Positions 42,007-53,212 of a DNA stretch of 64,000 nt are shown in pieces. The translations under genes were made by a program, and so were the position numbers. Numbering within the stretch: the stretch's first letter is position 1; every line of letters starts with the position of its first letter. Source of the stretch: Prorocentrum cordatum (lineage: Eukaryota; Sar; Dinophyceae; Prorocentrales; Prorocentraceae); NCBI GenBank assembly GCA_963575745.1, contig CAUYUJ010014544.1, positions 252,501-316,500 of the forward strand. The letters run 5' to 3'. The notes below the pieces were generated by a model that was not told the origin of the DNA, searched no databases, and worked only from the letters and a program-made list of their open reading frames with translations.

Positions 42007-42125
42007 CGAGGCCTGATCGCCCGGCTCCTGGCGCAACGACTCGCTCAAACCTGATCGGATCGCAGGTGCTGTCAGCGGCCTGCCCCGCGCGAGCGTGCCG
42101 CCCAGCCGCTGCGCGCGGCCGGCCT

Positions 42126-43604
42126 TCAGCGCCCCGTTGCGGCCAGGTCGCATGGCGGCAGCAGCGCCACCCGCCCGTTCAGGAGCGCCGCGGCTTGCGC
42201 CTCCGCTGCCTCCCCGTACGCTCTCGCGCGCGGGGGCGCCTTCCCGAGCTCCGCGAGGTACCGAGTGTGCTTCTTGTACCTCAGCGTGCTCTCGGGGCGC
42301 GCGTGCCGCAAGCGCTCCTGGATCTCGGCGAGGGGCCGCCTCTGGCACAGCGCGTCGTCGCTCTCTGCCCCGTGCCTCACCTGGTAGGGGTGCAAGGGCG
42401 GCCGACCGATCATGGCGGCCGCCCGCTTGAAGCCCGCCCTGAACTCTGCGGCTGTGAACGCCCACAAGCCACCGCTGTCTCCAGCTGCCCTTTTGAGCCG
42501 CCAGAGCTGGGACTCGATGCCCCTCGTGAAGACCCCGTCGAGCAGCAGCCCCTCGTCCTTGTGCCCCTCCTTGCTCCGGCCGTCGGCCTCGGCGGGGCAC
42601 AACAGCAGGCCCCACTGTTGAACTCATGAGCCTGGCGGGGGCGGGATGAGCGACCGCCCCTGCAGGCTCGCGATGTCGCTCGGCAGCCGCAGCCCTCCGT
42701 CCCACGCGATCGCCAGGCTGATCCCGAAGTCCAAGCCCATCGCGACGACCCCGGCCCCCAGCAGCGCAGCAAACTCCGGCCGCGGCAGCGGCGTCCTGGC
42801 CTGCCCAGGCGCCAGGCGGCGGAAGCCCTGGAGGGCAGCGCGGGCCCGCGCAAGGTCCTGCTCGCCGCCGCGCCTGAACTTCGGCTCCACGAACGCCAGG
42901 CCCGACAGCAGCTTGTCGCCCCTCTCGTGGTTGTAGCCGTCGAAGTACAGGCAGTCCAGGTACTCCACGAGCGTCTCGTCGAGCGCCGCCCTCGAGCTCA
43001 CGTCCTTCCGCTGCTCCAGGCACCGCGCCCTGAACGCCCCCACCTCGCGGCCCAGCGTGTCGCGGCTCTTGTCCGTCACACGCCTGCTCTCCAGGAAGCT
43101 CAGCGCGAGGTTGCTGCCAGGCAGCCTGGCCGGCGCTGCGAGCGCCGCGGCAGCGCGGCGGCGGGTCGCCCGGCGGCTGATCCGCTCGGCCACCCTCGCC
43201 TGCGGCGCCGTCAGCTGCCCGCCCAGCGCCGGCAAGGGCTCCCGCATCAGGCGCCGGCCCGCCGCTCTCGGGGTCGTGGGGGTAGTCGGCCTCGCGACCG
43301 TCGGAGCCCGCGTCCGAACTCGAACTGCTTTCGTCCTCTGAAGACGGCCAGCCTCCCCAGGCTGCGAACTCACGGGTGCTAGGCTGCCCGCCCAGCGCGT
43401 CGCCGCCGGCTGCCGCTTCAGCATGCAGGCGCGCCGCGCCACCGGGCAGCGGGTCGTCCAGGAGGGCGTCTCCCAGGCCCGCCAAGCCCACGCGCGGTCG
43501 CCCCGGCCCGCCGAGCTCGCCGCACAGGAGCGCCTCGTCCACCGCCGCGGCCAGCGCAGCAGGCGCATCGGCCCGCGGCGCCGCCGCGGGGTCGAAGCAG
43601 GCAC
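42126..43604 (-). pseudogene. Retrotransposon A tyrosine recombinase, one in-frame TGA
   Basis: Runs in the +1 frame relative to RT. The N-terminal part has SFLESRRVTDKSRDTLGREV and a GLAFVEPKFRRGG block aligning with ALAFVRPDLGPRQG of element B. The C-terminal part has HPYQVRHGAESD (the HxxR motif), RRPLAEIQERLRH and STLRYKKHTRY with the nucleophilic Tyr. A TGA at 42626-42624 interrupts the frame between the halves, and the frame resumes immediately after it. The first catalytic Arg region is altered (LRLPSDIA versus YLRPREAL in B). The upstream end of this ORF has no ATG. Confidence 0.75.
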
Positions 43605-43639
43605 TGCGCGGGTCCGCCCGCGGGTCTCGAGCCACGGCG

Positions 43640-45846
43640 CCCGCCATACGAGAGGGTCGATCCGCCGGGTCGAGCTCCGAGGGGATCCACCGAACGGTAA
43701 CCGACATGTCCCCGAAGATGCTTAGCGCGGCGGCCTCGCGGCATGTCTTGTTCACGCGGGGGGCGGCCGCCCGGCCCTTCCCCAGGGCCAGCACGAGGCC
43801 CAAGTTGTCGCACAGCACGAGCAGCTTGCGCCCACGACGAGAGGCAGCCCGAAGATGGTGACGAATGCCGATCACGACCCCGTGCCCTTCAAGACGAATG
43901 ATGTTCTCGGCTCTGCTGAACCTGCCCTTGACCCGAAGCTGCCGCGACTCGAGGGGGCCGACATGTTCCGAGGTGATCTGCTCGAACGAGACGGTCCCAG
44001 AGTACATGTCCCCGAACGTCCGCTCGAAGTCCGAGACTGGGTGTTGGGGCCTCGCAAGAGGTGTAGACTTGGCCAAACTGCAAGACTCCTGGCTGCATGG
44101 GCTCGGACTTTTGTCGGCTCCCGAGGGCGGCGGCAGGCTATCGGGAACGTGCGAGCGCTCCGAAAGCCCGAGGGCATGCGCCCGAGCTGCCACCGCCTCT
44201 GACACGCAGTAGCGCCACCGCTCTGCCTGCGAGCACGCCCGGCCGACGTCCCGCGGGCCCCAGGCGCGGCTCACCACGCCGAACCCTCCCGCGTCGGCGT
44301 CCGTCGCCCCGCAGGCGTCGGTCGCCAGCACCACGGGGTCGGCCTGCCGGCGGCAGTCCACGTAGCTGAACACCACGAGCGCAGTGGCGATGCGGAGCTC
44401 GGCCTCCGCGGCGCCCCACAAGCGCCGCCGCCGCCCGCCAGCCCAGGACGCGAAGCGGTAGGTCGCCGAGAAGATCGACAGCAGCTCGCGTCGCACCAGC
44501 GCGCCCCACGTGAAGTGGCCGAGGAGCACCCGCATCTCGTCGCCAGTGGCCGACCCGCGGTCGGCAACGTGCAGCAAGCTCAAGCGAATGCGCCACATGC
44601 GCCGACGGCTGAGTCCGACGCGGCCCCTCGCCTCGACGAACACCAGGCCCGTGAAGGTCGCCTCCGCGCACGGGCCCTCGAGCCCCTTGCACCTTAGGCC
44701 GACGGCCTCCAGTGACTCACGCGCCCGCTGCGCCGTCTCCATGGTCTCCGTGTAGTCGAAGCCGACGACGGCGGCCCCGTCGACGTAGACTGCCGCGGCG
44801 GGCCCCTCCTCGAACGAAGGGGCGGGGTGCCGGTCACGCGCCAGCCTCTCCCACGCCAGCCCGCTGCGGAGGACCTGCGTCTCCACCATCTAATGGCAGA
44901 AGAAGAGACTCCAGTTCCAGCCCATGGCTAGGACGGCCAGTCGGGGCGACGCCTTCCGCCCAGGCAGAAGCTGGGCGGACAAGTCGGGCCGCTCGGCTCG
45001 CAGCGCGTCGAGGTCGACCGCGGGGAGCACGAAGTGGTCGCGGAGCCCAGGCGGTGTGGCGATCCTGTAGAACGCGTTGTCCACGTCCATCTGGGCCAGG
45101 TGGAGGGGCTTCCCCTCAGGCACGGCCAGGCTGCTCCAAGCCCCCGCAGTCGGGAGCTCTGAGTGCGCGGGAGGGCGGCACCGCACGTTCGCCACCCGCG
45201 TGTCCGCAATCATGCGGAGGGACCGCTTGTCGCTCTTGAAAACAAAGAAATTGCCCACCGTAGCCTCGGTCCGCTCGCCAAGGTCGATCAGGCCCCTGAC
45301 GAGCAGCTCCCCAATGAAGCGGGCGTACGTCTTCTTGCAATGCACCAATTTCGGATCGGAGAAAGGTCGAAGTCGAGGTCCGTCAGACGGCCCTTCTTCG
45401 CGCAGAAGATGCTTCTGCCATCCTACCCACAGCTCAAGAGCACGACCAGTCAGGCAGTCGGCGCCAACGCACTGGCCGCCCATGGTCGGCAGGGAGACCA
45501 GCCCCTCGGAGTAGGAGGTTCGGCGCACGGTGTCTTCTGCATACCGAGGCAAGTGAGAGCACAGCTCGGCGTGAGCTGCCGCCCCTGAAAAAGGTGGAGG
45601 TCCCGCCTCTCGGATGATCCCGCGGACGTGGTCAATGCCGGCGAGCTGGGCGCACGAAACTTGAAGATCCTGGCGTGGAGCCCCACGTCCGTACAATGAA
45701 TTGGTAGCGTGCAAAGCCTCAGAGAGCCACCGCGCAGCGTGCTGACGCTGCCGAGCTCGAGAGTGCACCGCCCGGCATCCCCCGCTGTTCCAGTCGCGGC
45801 CGGGCGCGGGCACTGGGCAGGGCAGCAGCTCCCGAGCGACCACCAT
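43640..45846 (-). pseudogene. Retrotransposon A ORF2: reverse transcriptase and RNase H, one in-frame TAG
   Basis: The ATG at 45846 lies three bases after the ORF1 stop, in the same frame (TAG CTC ATG). RT blocks are VGNFFVFKSDKRSLRMIADTR, LHLAQMDVDNAFYRIATPPGLR (motif A, Asp) and AMGWNWSLFFCH. Then a TAG at 44892-44890 stands where CAG would fit, and the frame resumes at 44889. YVDG near 44780 takes the place of YVDD. RNase H has VLATDACG, VLCDNLGLVLALGKGR and VRWIPSELDPADRPSR. The reading frame then stays open for another 600 codons through the recombinase region, where it is not protein-like, and into the methyltransferase. Confidence 0.85.
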
Positions 45847-45849
45847 GAG

Positions 45850-47190
45850 CTATCGGCCCCCGCCCCCGCCGGCATCTGGTTTGCCGGCGTGGGGGCCCTT
45901 CAGCTTCGCCTGGAGCTTGCTGATCTCCGCCGCCTGCGCCGCCACCTTGTCGTGCAGCGCCTCGTTGCCGCCGCCGCCCGAGCTCTGGCCGCGCGATAGC
46001 ATCCCCCCCTCGCGAAGCTTCCGCTTCTCCTTCATGGGCGTCGCCTCCTTGTGGAGCTCTGCCTGGATGTGCCCCACGAGCGTCGGGCACACCATCAGCA
46101 AGCCCCTCGTCTCCGAGGTCCCCATGCACAGGTACTCGTCTTCCAGGTACTCGTCGCCGCTGCTCTTCAGCAGCCGCTCCCGGCGCCGCCACTCCGCGAG
46201 CTGGGCGCGGCGCACCAAGAGCTCCACCAGCGACAGCTCGGTCAGGTTGAGCTGGTCGAAGCCCGCGCCGAGCTCCAGCGCCCGCATCGCCAGCTCGTGG
46301 TCCGACACGCCGACGTCGCCCGGCCCAGGGCCGCACTCCGCGCGCCACTTGGAGTGGCGGGCGCGCGGGTGCGAATCCTGCTCCGCGAGGAAGCGGACGC
46401 ACCAGAGCGCGGTGCGCGGGCCCTTGACTGGCCACCTCGACCGCGCCGTCTCCGTCGCGCCGCGCACCGCGTCCTTGAACACCCGCCTTCTCTCGCCGTC
46501 GAGCCCGTGCAAGATCGGCATCACGCGGGCGCCCATCGAGCTCTCGGCCTCCTTCTCCGTCACCGCCTTGACCAGGTAGCACTTCCCGCCCGCCTTCGCG
46601 ATGGCCAGTCCACCGCTCATCGCGTACCACTCGCAGCCCTCGAAGTCGGCGAGCACGTTCACTTCGCTGTCATCCTCGCTAGCCGTGATGAGCCAGCGCT
46701 GGTTGCCGACTGCGGGCAACCTGCCCGAGCCACGCTCGAGCCCCTCAGGAGGAGTCGCTGTCCCACCCGGGGCCGTCAGGTCCTCTGCCCTCGCCGCCAA
46801 CGCTGACACCTCCGCCGCCTCCGGCGCTGCTGCGCCGCAAGACTCGAGAAGATCCATGAACGCGAGGGGCGGAGGAAACCACTGGTCGCCGCACGTCGGG
46901 CGGGCCACCAAGCGGCCCGATCCTCCGACTCGGTCGCGCCACCGCGGCTGGCCCATCCGATCGCGCGGGGCCAGCGCGTGCAGGGGCGGCACCTCGAGCT
47001 CGTGCGGATAGATGTCATCGTCGGGAGTAGCTGCCTTCCACACTGGACTCGTCGGACTCATCGGAGGGATCCCGAGCTCGCGCTCGTACTCGCCGGCGTC
47101 GGAGGGCCGCAGGAGAAGTCGTACCTGATAGTCCTCCTGGGCGCGCCACTGCACCAGCACGCGAGCTCCGGCCCGCAGCGCCAGCGCCAT
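45850..47190 (-). CDS. Retrotransposon A ORF1, gag-like
   Basis: 446 codons from an ATG, with a TAG stop at 45852-45850. The C-terminal half shares order and spacing with ORF1 of element B: WPVKGPRTALWCVRFL versus a GPRTMLWCAQF block, GAGFDQLNLTELSLVELLVRRAQL versus CWDQVNLPDLVGAELAIRQAQL, and a TRGLLMVCPTLVGHIQAELHKE end. This indicates a conserved structural protein. No zinc knuckle is visible. The N-terminus is Pro-rich. A gag role is inferred from its position before RT. Confidence 0.7.
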   Translation of the reverse strand: MALALRAGARVLVQWRAQEDYQVRLLLRPSDAGEYERELGIPPMSPTSPVWKAATPDDDIYPHELEVPPLHALAPRDRMGQPRWRDRVGGSGRLVARPTCGDQWFPPPLAFMDLLESCGAAAPEAAEVSALAARAEDLTAPGGTATPPEGLERGSGRLPAVGNQRWLITASEDDSEVNVLADFEGCEWYAMSGGLAIAKAGGKCYLVKAVTEKEAESSMGARVMPILHGLDGERRRVFKDAVRGATETARSRWPVKGPRTALWCVRFLAEQDSHPRARHSKWRAECGPGPGDVGVSDHELAMRALELGAGFDQLNLTELSLVELLVRRAQLAEWRRRERLLKSSGDEYLEDEYLCMGTSETRGLLMVCPTLVGHIQAELHKEATPMKEKRKLREGGMLSRGQSSGGGGNEALHDKVAAQAAEISKLQAKLKGPHAGKPDAGGGGGR

Positions 47191-47431
47191 GCCAGACGAA
47201 GCTGCCCGCCAAGGCGCACACTGAGCAGCAGCAGCAGCCCGCCAGCGTGCCTATGCAGAAGACCAGCAGCAGAAGAGTACGCGTGCCACCGAACTGGTCC
47301 GCCGCCACCGCCAGCTGTCGGGCCTCCGCCACGACACTGCCAAGGTGGCGAGCCCAGTCAACCGCGATTTGCCCAGCCGCAAGGAATCCTGAATGAGCGA
47401 CAAAATTCGGAAGCCTGCGGTCGCCGCTCTC

Positions 47432-47549
47432 TAAAAGGCTTAGGCCAGCACGGCGGCGGACAGACGCACAGCACACAAGTGGGCCCCCCTCTGTGTCCTG
47501 CCGTGCAGCGGCCGAGACTGTTGGACAGGCAGTCACGTTCACAGAGCTA
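47432..47549 (-). repeat. Retrotransposon A split direct repeat A1 (118 bp)
   Basis: The 5' terminal repeat of the element. It pairs with A2 at 41035-41152 (about 93 percent identical by hand count) and abuts a GGA tract on its outer side. Confidence 0.9.
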
Positions 47550-47552
47550 AAC

Positions 47553-47600
47553 AGAGGAGGAGGAGGAGGAGGAGGAGGAGGAGGAGGAGGAGGAGGGGGA
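47553..47600. repeat. GGA tract between retrotransposon A and LINE 2
   Basis: (GGA)n on the plus strand. It is the outer flank of A1 on one side and the 3' flank of LINE 2 on the other. Confidence 0.95.
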
Positions 47601-47675
47601 TTTTTTCCAGCGCGCCGCTGCCAACCAAACTCCAGAGTGCAAGAGATGCAGGGGTTGCCTGGCAGGGAAAAGGAA

Positions 47676-49373
47676 TTACGCCACCCAGCTCTTGGAGGTC
47701 TTAGACGGCGGAAGGCCTTTACAAACCCGCTGTAAAACCTCGAGCTGGTGCTTAGTTATGGCATGCGGTCCAAGCGCGGCCACAGGACACGGCCCCCGCA
47801 GGGAGTCAGGGCGAGCTACTGCCCAAGAGCCGCACTCGCCGCAAAAGGTGAACGCACCTTTCTGCCACAAAACGTGTGAAGGGTGGACCGCCTTGCCAGC
47901 GACCCAAGGCGCAGCTCGCACAGGGGGCGGGTCAAGCCTCAGGCGACGCCAGAGGGAGTCATCCCTGGCGGCCAGGGCCCGACCTGGCCTCGCCCACTTT
48001 TTGACAGTGACCTCCTCCGCCTCCACCGAAACCGAACTCCCAACTCCACCTCCTCCATAAGCAGGGCAAGCAGAGCGGAGCCTCGCTCGGAGCGAGGGGG
48101 CAACATCGGAGACCGAAGCCTTGCACATCCCACAAGTCCAAACGCAAGAACCGAACTCCCAAACGTGCGACGAACCCCTCACATCGGCTTCGATCCACCG
48201 TCGCCTGCGGAGCACAAGATCAATGGGCTGCTTGCGCAGCCTGCGATCAGGCTCGGCCTCGATGGCAGCACGCTCGAGAATGATAGAGGCATTGCGCTTG
48301 AGGATAGCACAAGCATTGGCAACGAGCTCATTATAAGCCTGAACAACTCCACTCGGGACCTGGCATTCAAGAGCACGCAGGTCAGCGAGCTCATCAGCGA
48401 CAGAGTTGAGCACAACATGGCCCCAGTCTACAGAGTCGCCAAAACGGGCGAGCTTTTGGGCATCCTCCAGCAGGTGGCTGGGAACATGAAAAACCTGAAG
48501 TCCCCAGATCGCTCCGAGAGGAGCTGCCAGAATTCCCACCAGAGATCAAACTTACCAAGCCTCGCAGAGGCCGCTCGGCCAGCCAGGAAACCATTGACAA
48601 TATTGGCATGGACGGTGACCACGCGCAGATCTTGGGCAGGGTCAACGCATCGAAGGCACTCAACTATGGCCGCAAGCTCTGCGCGGGGGACCGTCTGTCG
48701 AACCGAATCGAGCACACCTGTGCCTCCACAGTCCCAATCAAAGTCATCGCTAGGACGGAGCCGCACAAAGGCAAAGGCAACTCGTCGGAGGACAGGAAAC
48801 TTGGCAAACTGGCCACCCGTGCCGTCAGTGGCATAGAGGCCTCCTGGCAGACAGCCTGGAGACAAGGCCCCAGGACAACGCCGCCCCTGGAGGTCCCTGG
48901 AACCAGCCAGGAACAGGAGGGAGGTTGAACCAAGAAAGGTGAATAAGTCCTCGCATCCAGAAGCACGGGTACTGGAAAGCTTCCTGCTGGGCGCCGTGCC
49001 TAAGGTGCTGAGAGTCAACAATCTCCTGGACCTGCGACGAAGCATTACACATGCACTCCCAAAACCTGTGGCAGGAGGTCTCGGGGTCACGCTGGCAACG
49101 CCGACAAATAGGATCAGGAGCCAACTGGGCCGTGTGCCTGCTCTCCTCAGTCCAGTAGCCTCCAGAGACCAAGAGCCGAATCATAGCCGCGAGGTCCCGA
49201 CGCCCGTCCTTCTCGAGGGAGGCAACAAGGTCCCAGACATGATGAAGAGAGACAGGCCCCTGGATTCCAGCACCATCCAAGTGCTCAGAAGCCCGGCGCC
49301 ACTGAAGCGTGTCAACTGATTCGTCAAAGGCCTCAAGAAGGGGGCCTAGAGGGCCGCGCCCGTCCTCCATCAT
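47676..49373 (-). pseudogene. LINE 2 zinc finger, RNase H and C-terminal zinc-ribbon region, frameshifted
   Basis: Three overlapping frames in order. 49373-48825 has CRRCQRDPETSCHRFWEC, a CxxC..HxxxxC finger common between RT and RNase H in LINEs. 49090-48428 has GGLYATDGTGG and PRAELAAIVECL, the first Asp and the Glu of RNase H. 48539-47676 has VPSHLL and NSVADELADL (late RNase H Asp), then WTCGMCK and FTFCGECGSW, possible zinc ribbons. RNase H removes the RNA template strand. The frame changes make the product unmakeable as one chain unless the assembly has errors. Confidence 0.7.
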
Positions 49374-49383
49374 CTGCCACTCG

Positions 49384-52300
49384 TCACCGCAAGGCGCGAT
49401 GAGAGTGAGGTGAGGGGCACTGCCATCCTACCGCCAAAATCGTGGCTTGAAAAGCCGCCATCGGCCCACGGACCCAGGCCCACCCTTTTCGGACCTTGGC
49501 CAAAGAGGCCGCCCAGTGTCGGGCCAGGCGACGGAGGAGACCTGGGCGCCCCGCCAGACGAGCAAACCACGACTTGACGACGCGACGGACGTACACCTGG
49601 AGGGGGTCCTGGCCATAGCCGTAAGTGAGACGGATAGCGGTAGTGGCACACACTCCTCGCTGAGGGGTCTTGCTGGCAGCACGAGCCATGCTGCGAAGGC
49701 CTTTGAGCATGGAGGGCGAGACACCGTGAATCTCTGGCGCCCACATGGCCTTCGCATAAGCATTAGGATAGAACAATTTACTGGCTTGCTTGCACGTGCG
49801 CCCAAACACAAAAATCTTATTAGTGGCATCCCGCCCCTTGGAAAAGCGGGTCTTCCTGACGGCCACAGTCCTCCTGGCGCCCAGAGCGGCGTCGTGCCCC
49901 AAGCCCCTGGCAGCCAGAGCCACCGAGAACTCGCAGCCCTCACGGACGGCAATCCTGGAAAGCTCAGCCCGAAGGCCTGGCGAGGACGCAAGCAGATGGG
50001 ACTGATCCAGGGACAACTCACAATGACGCCTCCTGAGGCCAGTGAGGAGGGCTCGGAGCAGGATGGGAAAGGTAGCAGCGATGGAAGAATGCGCGCCGAG
50101 GAGACGAGCTGAGATATCATCAACCCACTCCCGCAGCCGAAGGCCACCGACCCATCCATTGGCTCCTGCGAGGGGTTGGTGCAAATGAGCACGCGCAAAG
50201 GAGGTAGCCTGGCCACATCCAGCCAACATCCCCCCATGAGACAGGATCCCAGGATGGACAGCCCCCTCCAACGACAAATGCCGAACCCCCATATAAATAT
50301 CGATGGCCAGGGCCAACAGACGGAGTGGGTAATCTAATTCGCGAGCCGCTTCCACCAAGTCCTGAAGACAGACTTGGTCATAATAGTTCTTCATATCAAG
50401 CAAAAGGCCCCCGACCTGGAACCCGCCGTGGAGGGCAAGTTCCGTTTCAAGCTCGTCAAGCCAACCAGCAACATCAGCCGAGCCCCCAACGGTCTGGTCC
50501 CAGGGCCCATGCGCCTCACGGTCCCAAGCCGCGATGAAAGGCTTCCTGATGCGCAAGAGAAGCGCGTGCACAAACCCGAGCAGCGCTATGGGCCTTTTTC
50601 CCCCGTCAGGCTTCGGAATGAGGGCAATCAAGGCAAAGAGCTGCTGGAAAGGCAAAGTCCACTGCTCCTCAATGGACTCGAGAAGCTGTATGAGGTGGAC
50701 CTTGGCATCATCACTAGCCTCCTGAATTAAGCGCGGCTCGATAAAATCCAGGCCCTGACCCCTGGAGTCAGGCATCGACTTGAGCGCACGATTAAGGGTG
50801 TCCAGGTCGATGGGTGGCAAACGCGGGGACAACCGAGCACTCTTACGCAGGGCAGCTAACGCAGCTCGCGCTTCGCCCTTATCGTGCTGTTGCCAGATGG
50901 CCGTCCACGCGGCCGCTTCAAAATCTAAGAGCTGATCCAAGGCTGAGCAGGGTCCTTCCTCACCGATCTTTTCGGCCGCCAGAGGGTCCAGGGGTGGCTT
51001 TAACAACCGATGAGCCGGCCCCGCAGACCTGAAAAGCGCACCCTGGAGCCAGGCCTTCCACGAGGCCTTCTGAGCCTGAAGAGCGTCACGGTGGGATTTT
51101 TCAGACACCTGCTGGAGCTCAGCTAGCAAGTCATGCAGCCCGTCGGAAGGAATATCAGAAATATGTTGAAAACGATTCTTCCACAAGTTAAAGGTGCCAC
51201 ACTGACCAGCATCGGAGGGGCCAGACGGGGAAGGGGGCACCTGCTGAGAAAGCCAAGCCACAGTGGCACGAAACTGAGCCGCATGCTTACGGTCAGGCTG
51301 CGGCGGGATATCCTCTATGGAACCCTGTGGGACAAGCTTGAGCAGCAGCGTAAGCTTGACAAAGGCAGCTTGCCAGAATCGGGCGCCACGATCAGCCTGG
51401 CAAGGCCCCTCAACCTGGGCGGCCGCGAGGGGCACCAAACGCAGCCTGGGCTCCTGGCAACGACCAATAAACTGGAACACCTGGTCCTGGGCCAAGCCAA
51501 GCCTCGAGAAAGCCTCAAGCTCCAGAGCAACAATCCAGGTAGACAACTGGGCCCCTAAGTCGGGAGAGACCTGGATGTTGTCATGCTCGAGCTTGAGGAG
51601 ACTGGCAGCAACATAGTTGGCCTTGAAGAAGCCTGGCCGCTTGCGTTGCAGCGGCCGAGCCTGCACCAAGAAGTGCGGCCAGGCTTCAACAGGGGCAGCA
51701 ACGCCTTTGACAGGAAGGGGCTTGGGTCGCATGGCCTTCCAAACCATGATGGCCCTGGGAGAAGCCGAGACCTGAAATTCCAAAGCGGCGTGGGTGCCCC
51801 AAGGCACTGGAACAAGCGACCTAAACTGGACGGCGCTAGAGAAACTAGCAGAGACCAACGCGTAATCGATCCGACTGTTGGAGACTCCTGAACACGTAAC
51901 CGAAACACCAGGCATAGGAACAGGGACAAGGCCGAGAGGCTCCAGCCAACCTGACTCCTCGAGACCACTCTGGTCAACCTGCCAGTCACCCACCACAAAG
52001 GCGGGAACACCTGCCGCGCTCAGATGGGCGCCGAGGTCCGCCAGCAGCTCGAGGTTCTGAACGCTGAGCTCGCCCCCCGTGACCAGGTAGACTGGGGCGA
52101 TGGCCAGGGAAACCTTCCGCAGCCTCAGAGCGCACAACAACCACCGAGCCGTACCAGCCGTAGTCCATTCACCCGCCTCGCATGTCAATTGCGAGAGCCC
52201 AAGATGAGAGCGAGCAGCAACAATAACTCCTGACGATGCACCATCAGCGAGCGTGGGCTCAGCGGCCTGCGCCACAACCTTCCAGCCCAGCTTGCGTAGC

Positions 52301-52725
52301 TTCTTGGCCATCGCCTGGTACTTGGAGCCGCGCATCCTGTGCTCGACAAAAATGATGATATCAGCCGAGCATCCTGCAACCCACCTGCAAGCAGTGGGGC
52401 CCCACACACCGATGTTGGAGTAGACAATGGACAAAGAGCGCTGAGAGGCGGTGTCGCTGTCAGGGTCAGGCCCAGGCCCCTGACTCTCATCGTCCTGCGA
52501 ATCTAGCAAAACGGGCTCGCCTCCTGGTCCACAGGGGTCACCACAGGGCGATTGCTCCAACCCCGTGGGCCGCAGGGAGGGGGTCGACGGCCCTGCGACG
52601 AACGAACCTGCCGAACCAGGATTTCCAGCAGCACAGACAGGAGATCCACCAGTAGCGACGATAGCCTCGGGGTCTGAAGCGCGACGGTTGGGAGAAGTGT
52701 CAAACTCACGTTCAGCAAAGACCAT
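49384..52725 (-). CDS. LINE 2 ORF2: AP-endonuclease and reverse transcriptase
   Basis: 1,113 codons from an ATG at 52725. The N-terminal region is an AP-endonuclease-like domain: SIVYSNIGVWG, IIIFVEHRM (catalytic Glu), FVVGDWQVD (GDx motif) and SRIDYALVS, ending GTHAALEF in the SDH position. RT follows in the second half: FALIALIPKPDGGKRPIALL, GGLLLDMKNYYDQV (motif A Asp), GGMLAGCGQATSFARA (motif B) and LREWVDDISARL (motif C with both Asp). The endonuclease nicks the target and RT copies the mRNA from the nick. Catalytic motifs are present, so this ORF could have been active recently. It stops 11 bases before the frame that continues the element. Confidence 0.85.
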   Translation of the reverse strand: MVFAEREFDTSPNRRASDPEAIVATGGSPVCAAGNPGSAGSFVAGPSTPSLRPTGLEQSPCGDPCGPGGEPVLLDSQDDESQGPGPDPDSDTASQRSLSIVYSNIGVWGPTACRWVAGCSADIIIFVEHRMRGSKYQAMAKKLRKLGWKVVAQAAEPTLADGASSGVIVAARSHLGLSQLTCEAGEWTTAGTARWLLCALRLRKVSLAIAPVYLVTGGELSVQNLELLADLGAHLSAAGVPAFVVGDWQVDQSGLEESGWLEPLGLVPVPMPGVSVTCSGVSNSRIDYALVSASFSSAVQFRSLVPVPWGTHAALEFQVSASPRAIMVWKAMRPKPLPVKGVAAPVEAWPHFLVQARPLQRKRPGFFKANYVAASLLKLEHDNIQVSPDLGAQLSTWIVALELEAFSRLGLAQDQVFQFIGRCQEPRLRLVPLAAAQVEGPCQADRGARFWQAAFVKLTLLLKLVPQGSIEDIPPQPDRKHAAQFRATVAWLSQQVPPSPSGPSDAGQCGTFNLWKNRFQHISDIPSDGLHDLLAELQQVSEKSHRDALQAQKASWKAWLQGALFRSAGPAHRLLKPPLDPLAAEKIGEEGPCSALDQLLDFEAAAWTAIWQQHDKGEARAALAALRKSARLSPRLPPIDLDTLNRALKSMPDSRGQGLDFIEPRLIQEASDDAKVHLIQLLESIEEQWTLPFQQLFALIALIPKPDGGKRPIALLGFVHALLLRIRKPFIAAWDREAHGPWDQTVGGSADVAGWLDELETELALHGGFQVGGLLLDMKNYYDQVCLQDLVEAARELDYPLRLLALAIDIYMGVRHLSLEGAVHPGILSHGGMLAGCGQATSFARAHLHQPLAGANGWVGGLRLREWVDDISARLLGAHSSIAATFPILLRALLTGLRRRHCELSLDQSHLLASSPGLRAELSRIAVREGCEFSVALAARGLGHDAALGARRTVAVRKTRFSKGRDATNKIFVFGRTCKQASKLFYPNAYAKAMWAPEIHGVSPSMLKGLRSMARAASKTPQRGVCATTAIRLTYGYGQDPLQVYVRRVVKSWFARLAGRPGLLRRLARHWAASLAKVRKGWAWVRGPMAAFQATILAVGWQCPSPHSHRALR

Positions 52726-53212
52726 GGAGCGGGCGTGACGCACAAGTTACTCTTCCCATTCGTCAGGGTCTGCTTGCGAAAGCAGAAGCATGTTGGTATG
52801 GTAGCGAGCCCTCACACTCCTCCTGGACTTCCAGGCCGAGAGACATATGTCCTGAGCCACGTCACGCCTCACGATAGCCAAGTTCTCAATGCCAGTCCGA
52901 GCCGACTGCTCCATAACAAGGACAAGGTAGACGCCCTGGGCTAGCATGTCAGAAACGTAGGTGACACATAAGCGCATCTAGTGAGCTTGGTTGCCAGGCT
53001 CATCCAACAGACACGAATCCTGGAGCCAGAAATTTGTGCAAGACCGAAGCCGACGCTCAAGACTAAGTCGCTGAAGAATGGCAGCACGCCGTTCAGGATC
53101 CTGATCCTTGCAAGTGAGGACAGAGTTCGCGGTGTGCCCTGCAGCGGGCTCCCGCAGGACCGCGCGCCCTTGGGAGTGAGGGGCCGTCCCCTCTCCAGCG
53201 GCGCCTCCCACG

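Larger units (their letters stand above)
40883..47549 (-). mobile_element. Retrotransposon A: Ngaro/PAT-type tyrosine-recombinase element with a methyltransferase-like domain
   Basis: A 6,667-bp element. In minus-strand order: repeat A1 (47549-47432), gag-like ORF1, RT-RNase H, tyrosine recombinase, C5-methyltransferase-like domain, then B1 (41244-41157), A2 (41152-41035) and B2 (40970-40883). Split direct repeats in the order A1-ORFs-B1-A2-B2 are diagnostic of Ngaro/PAT-type retrotransposons, which integrate by a tyrosine recombinase and make no target duplication. A single TAG in RT, a TGA in the recombinase and a frame change in the methyltransferase show this copy is decayed, although most frames remain open. 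Confidence 0.9.
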
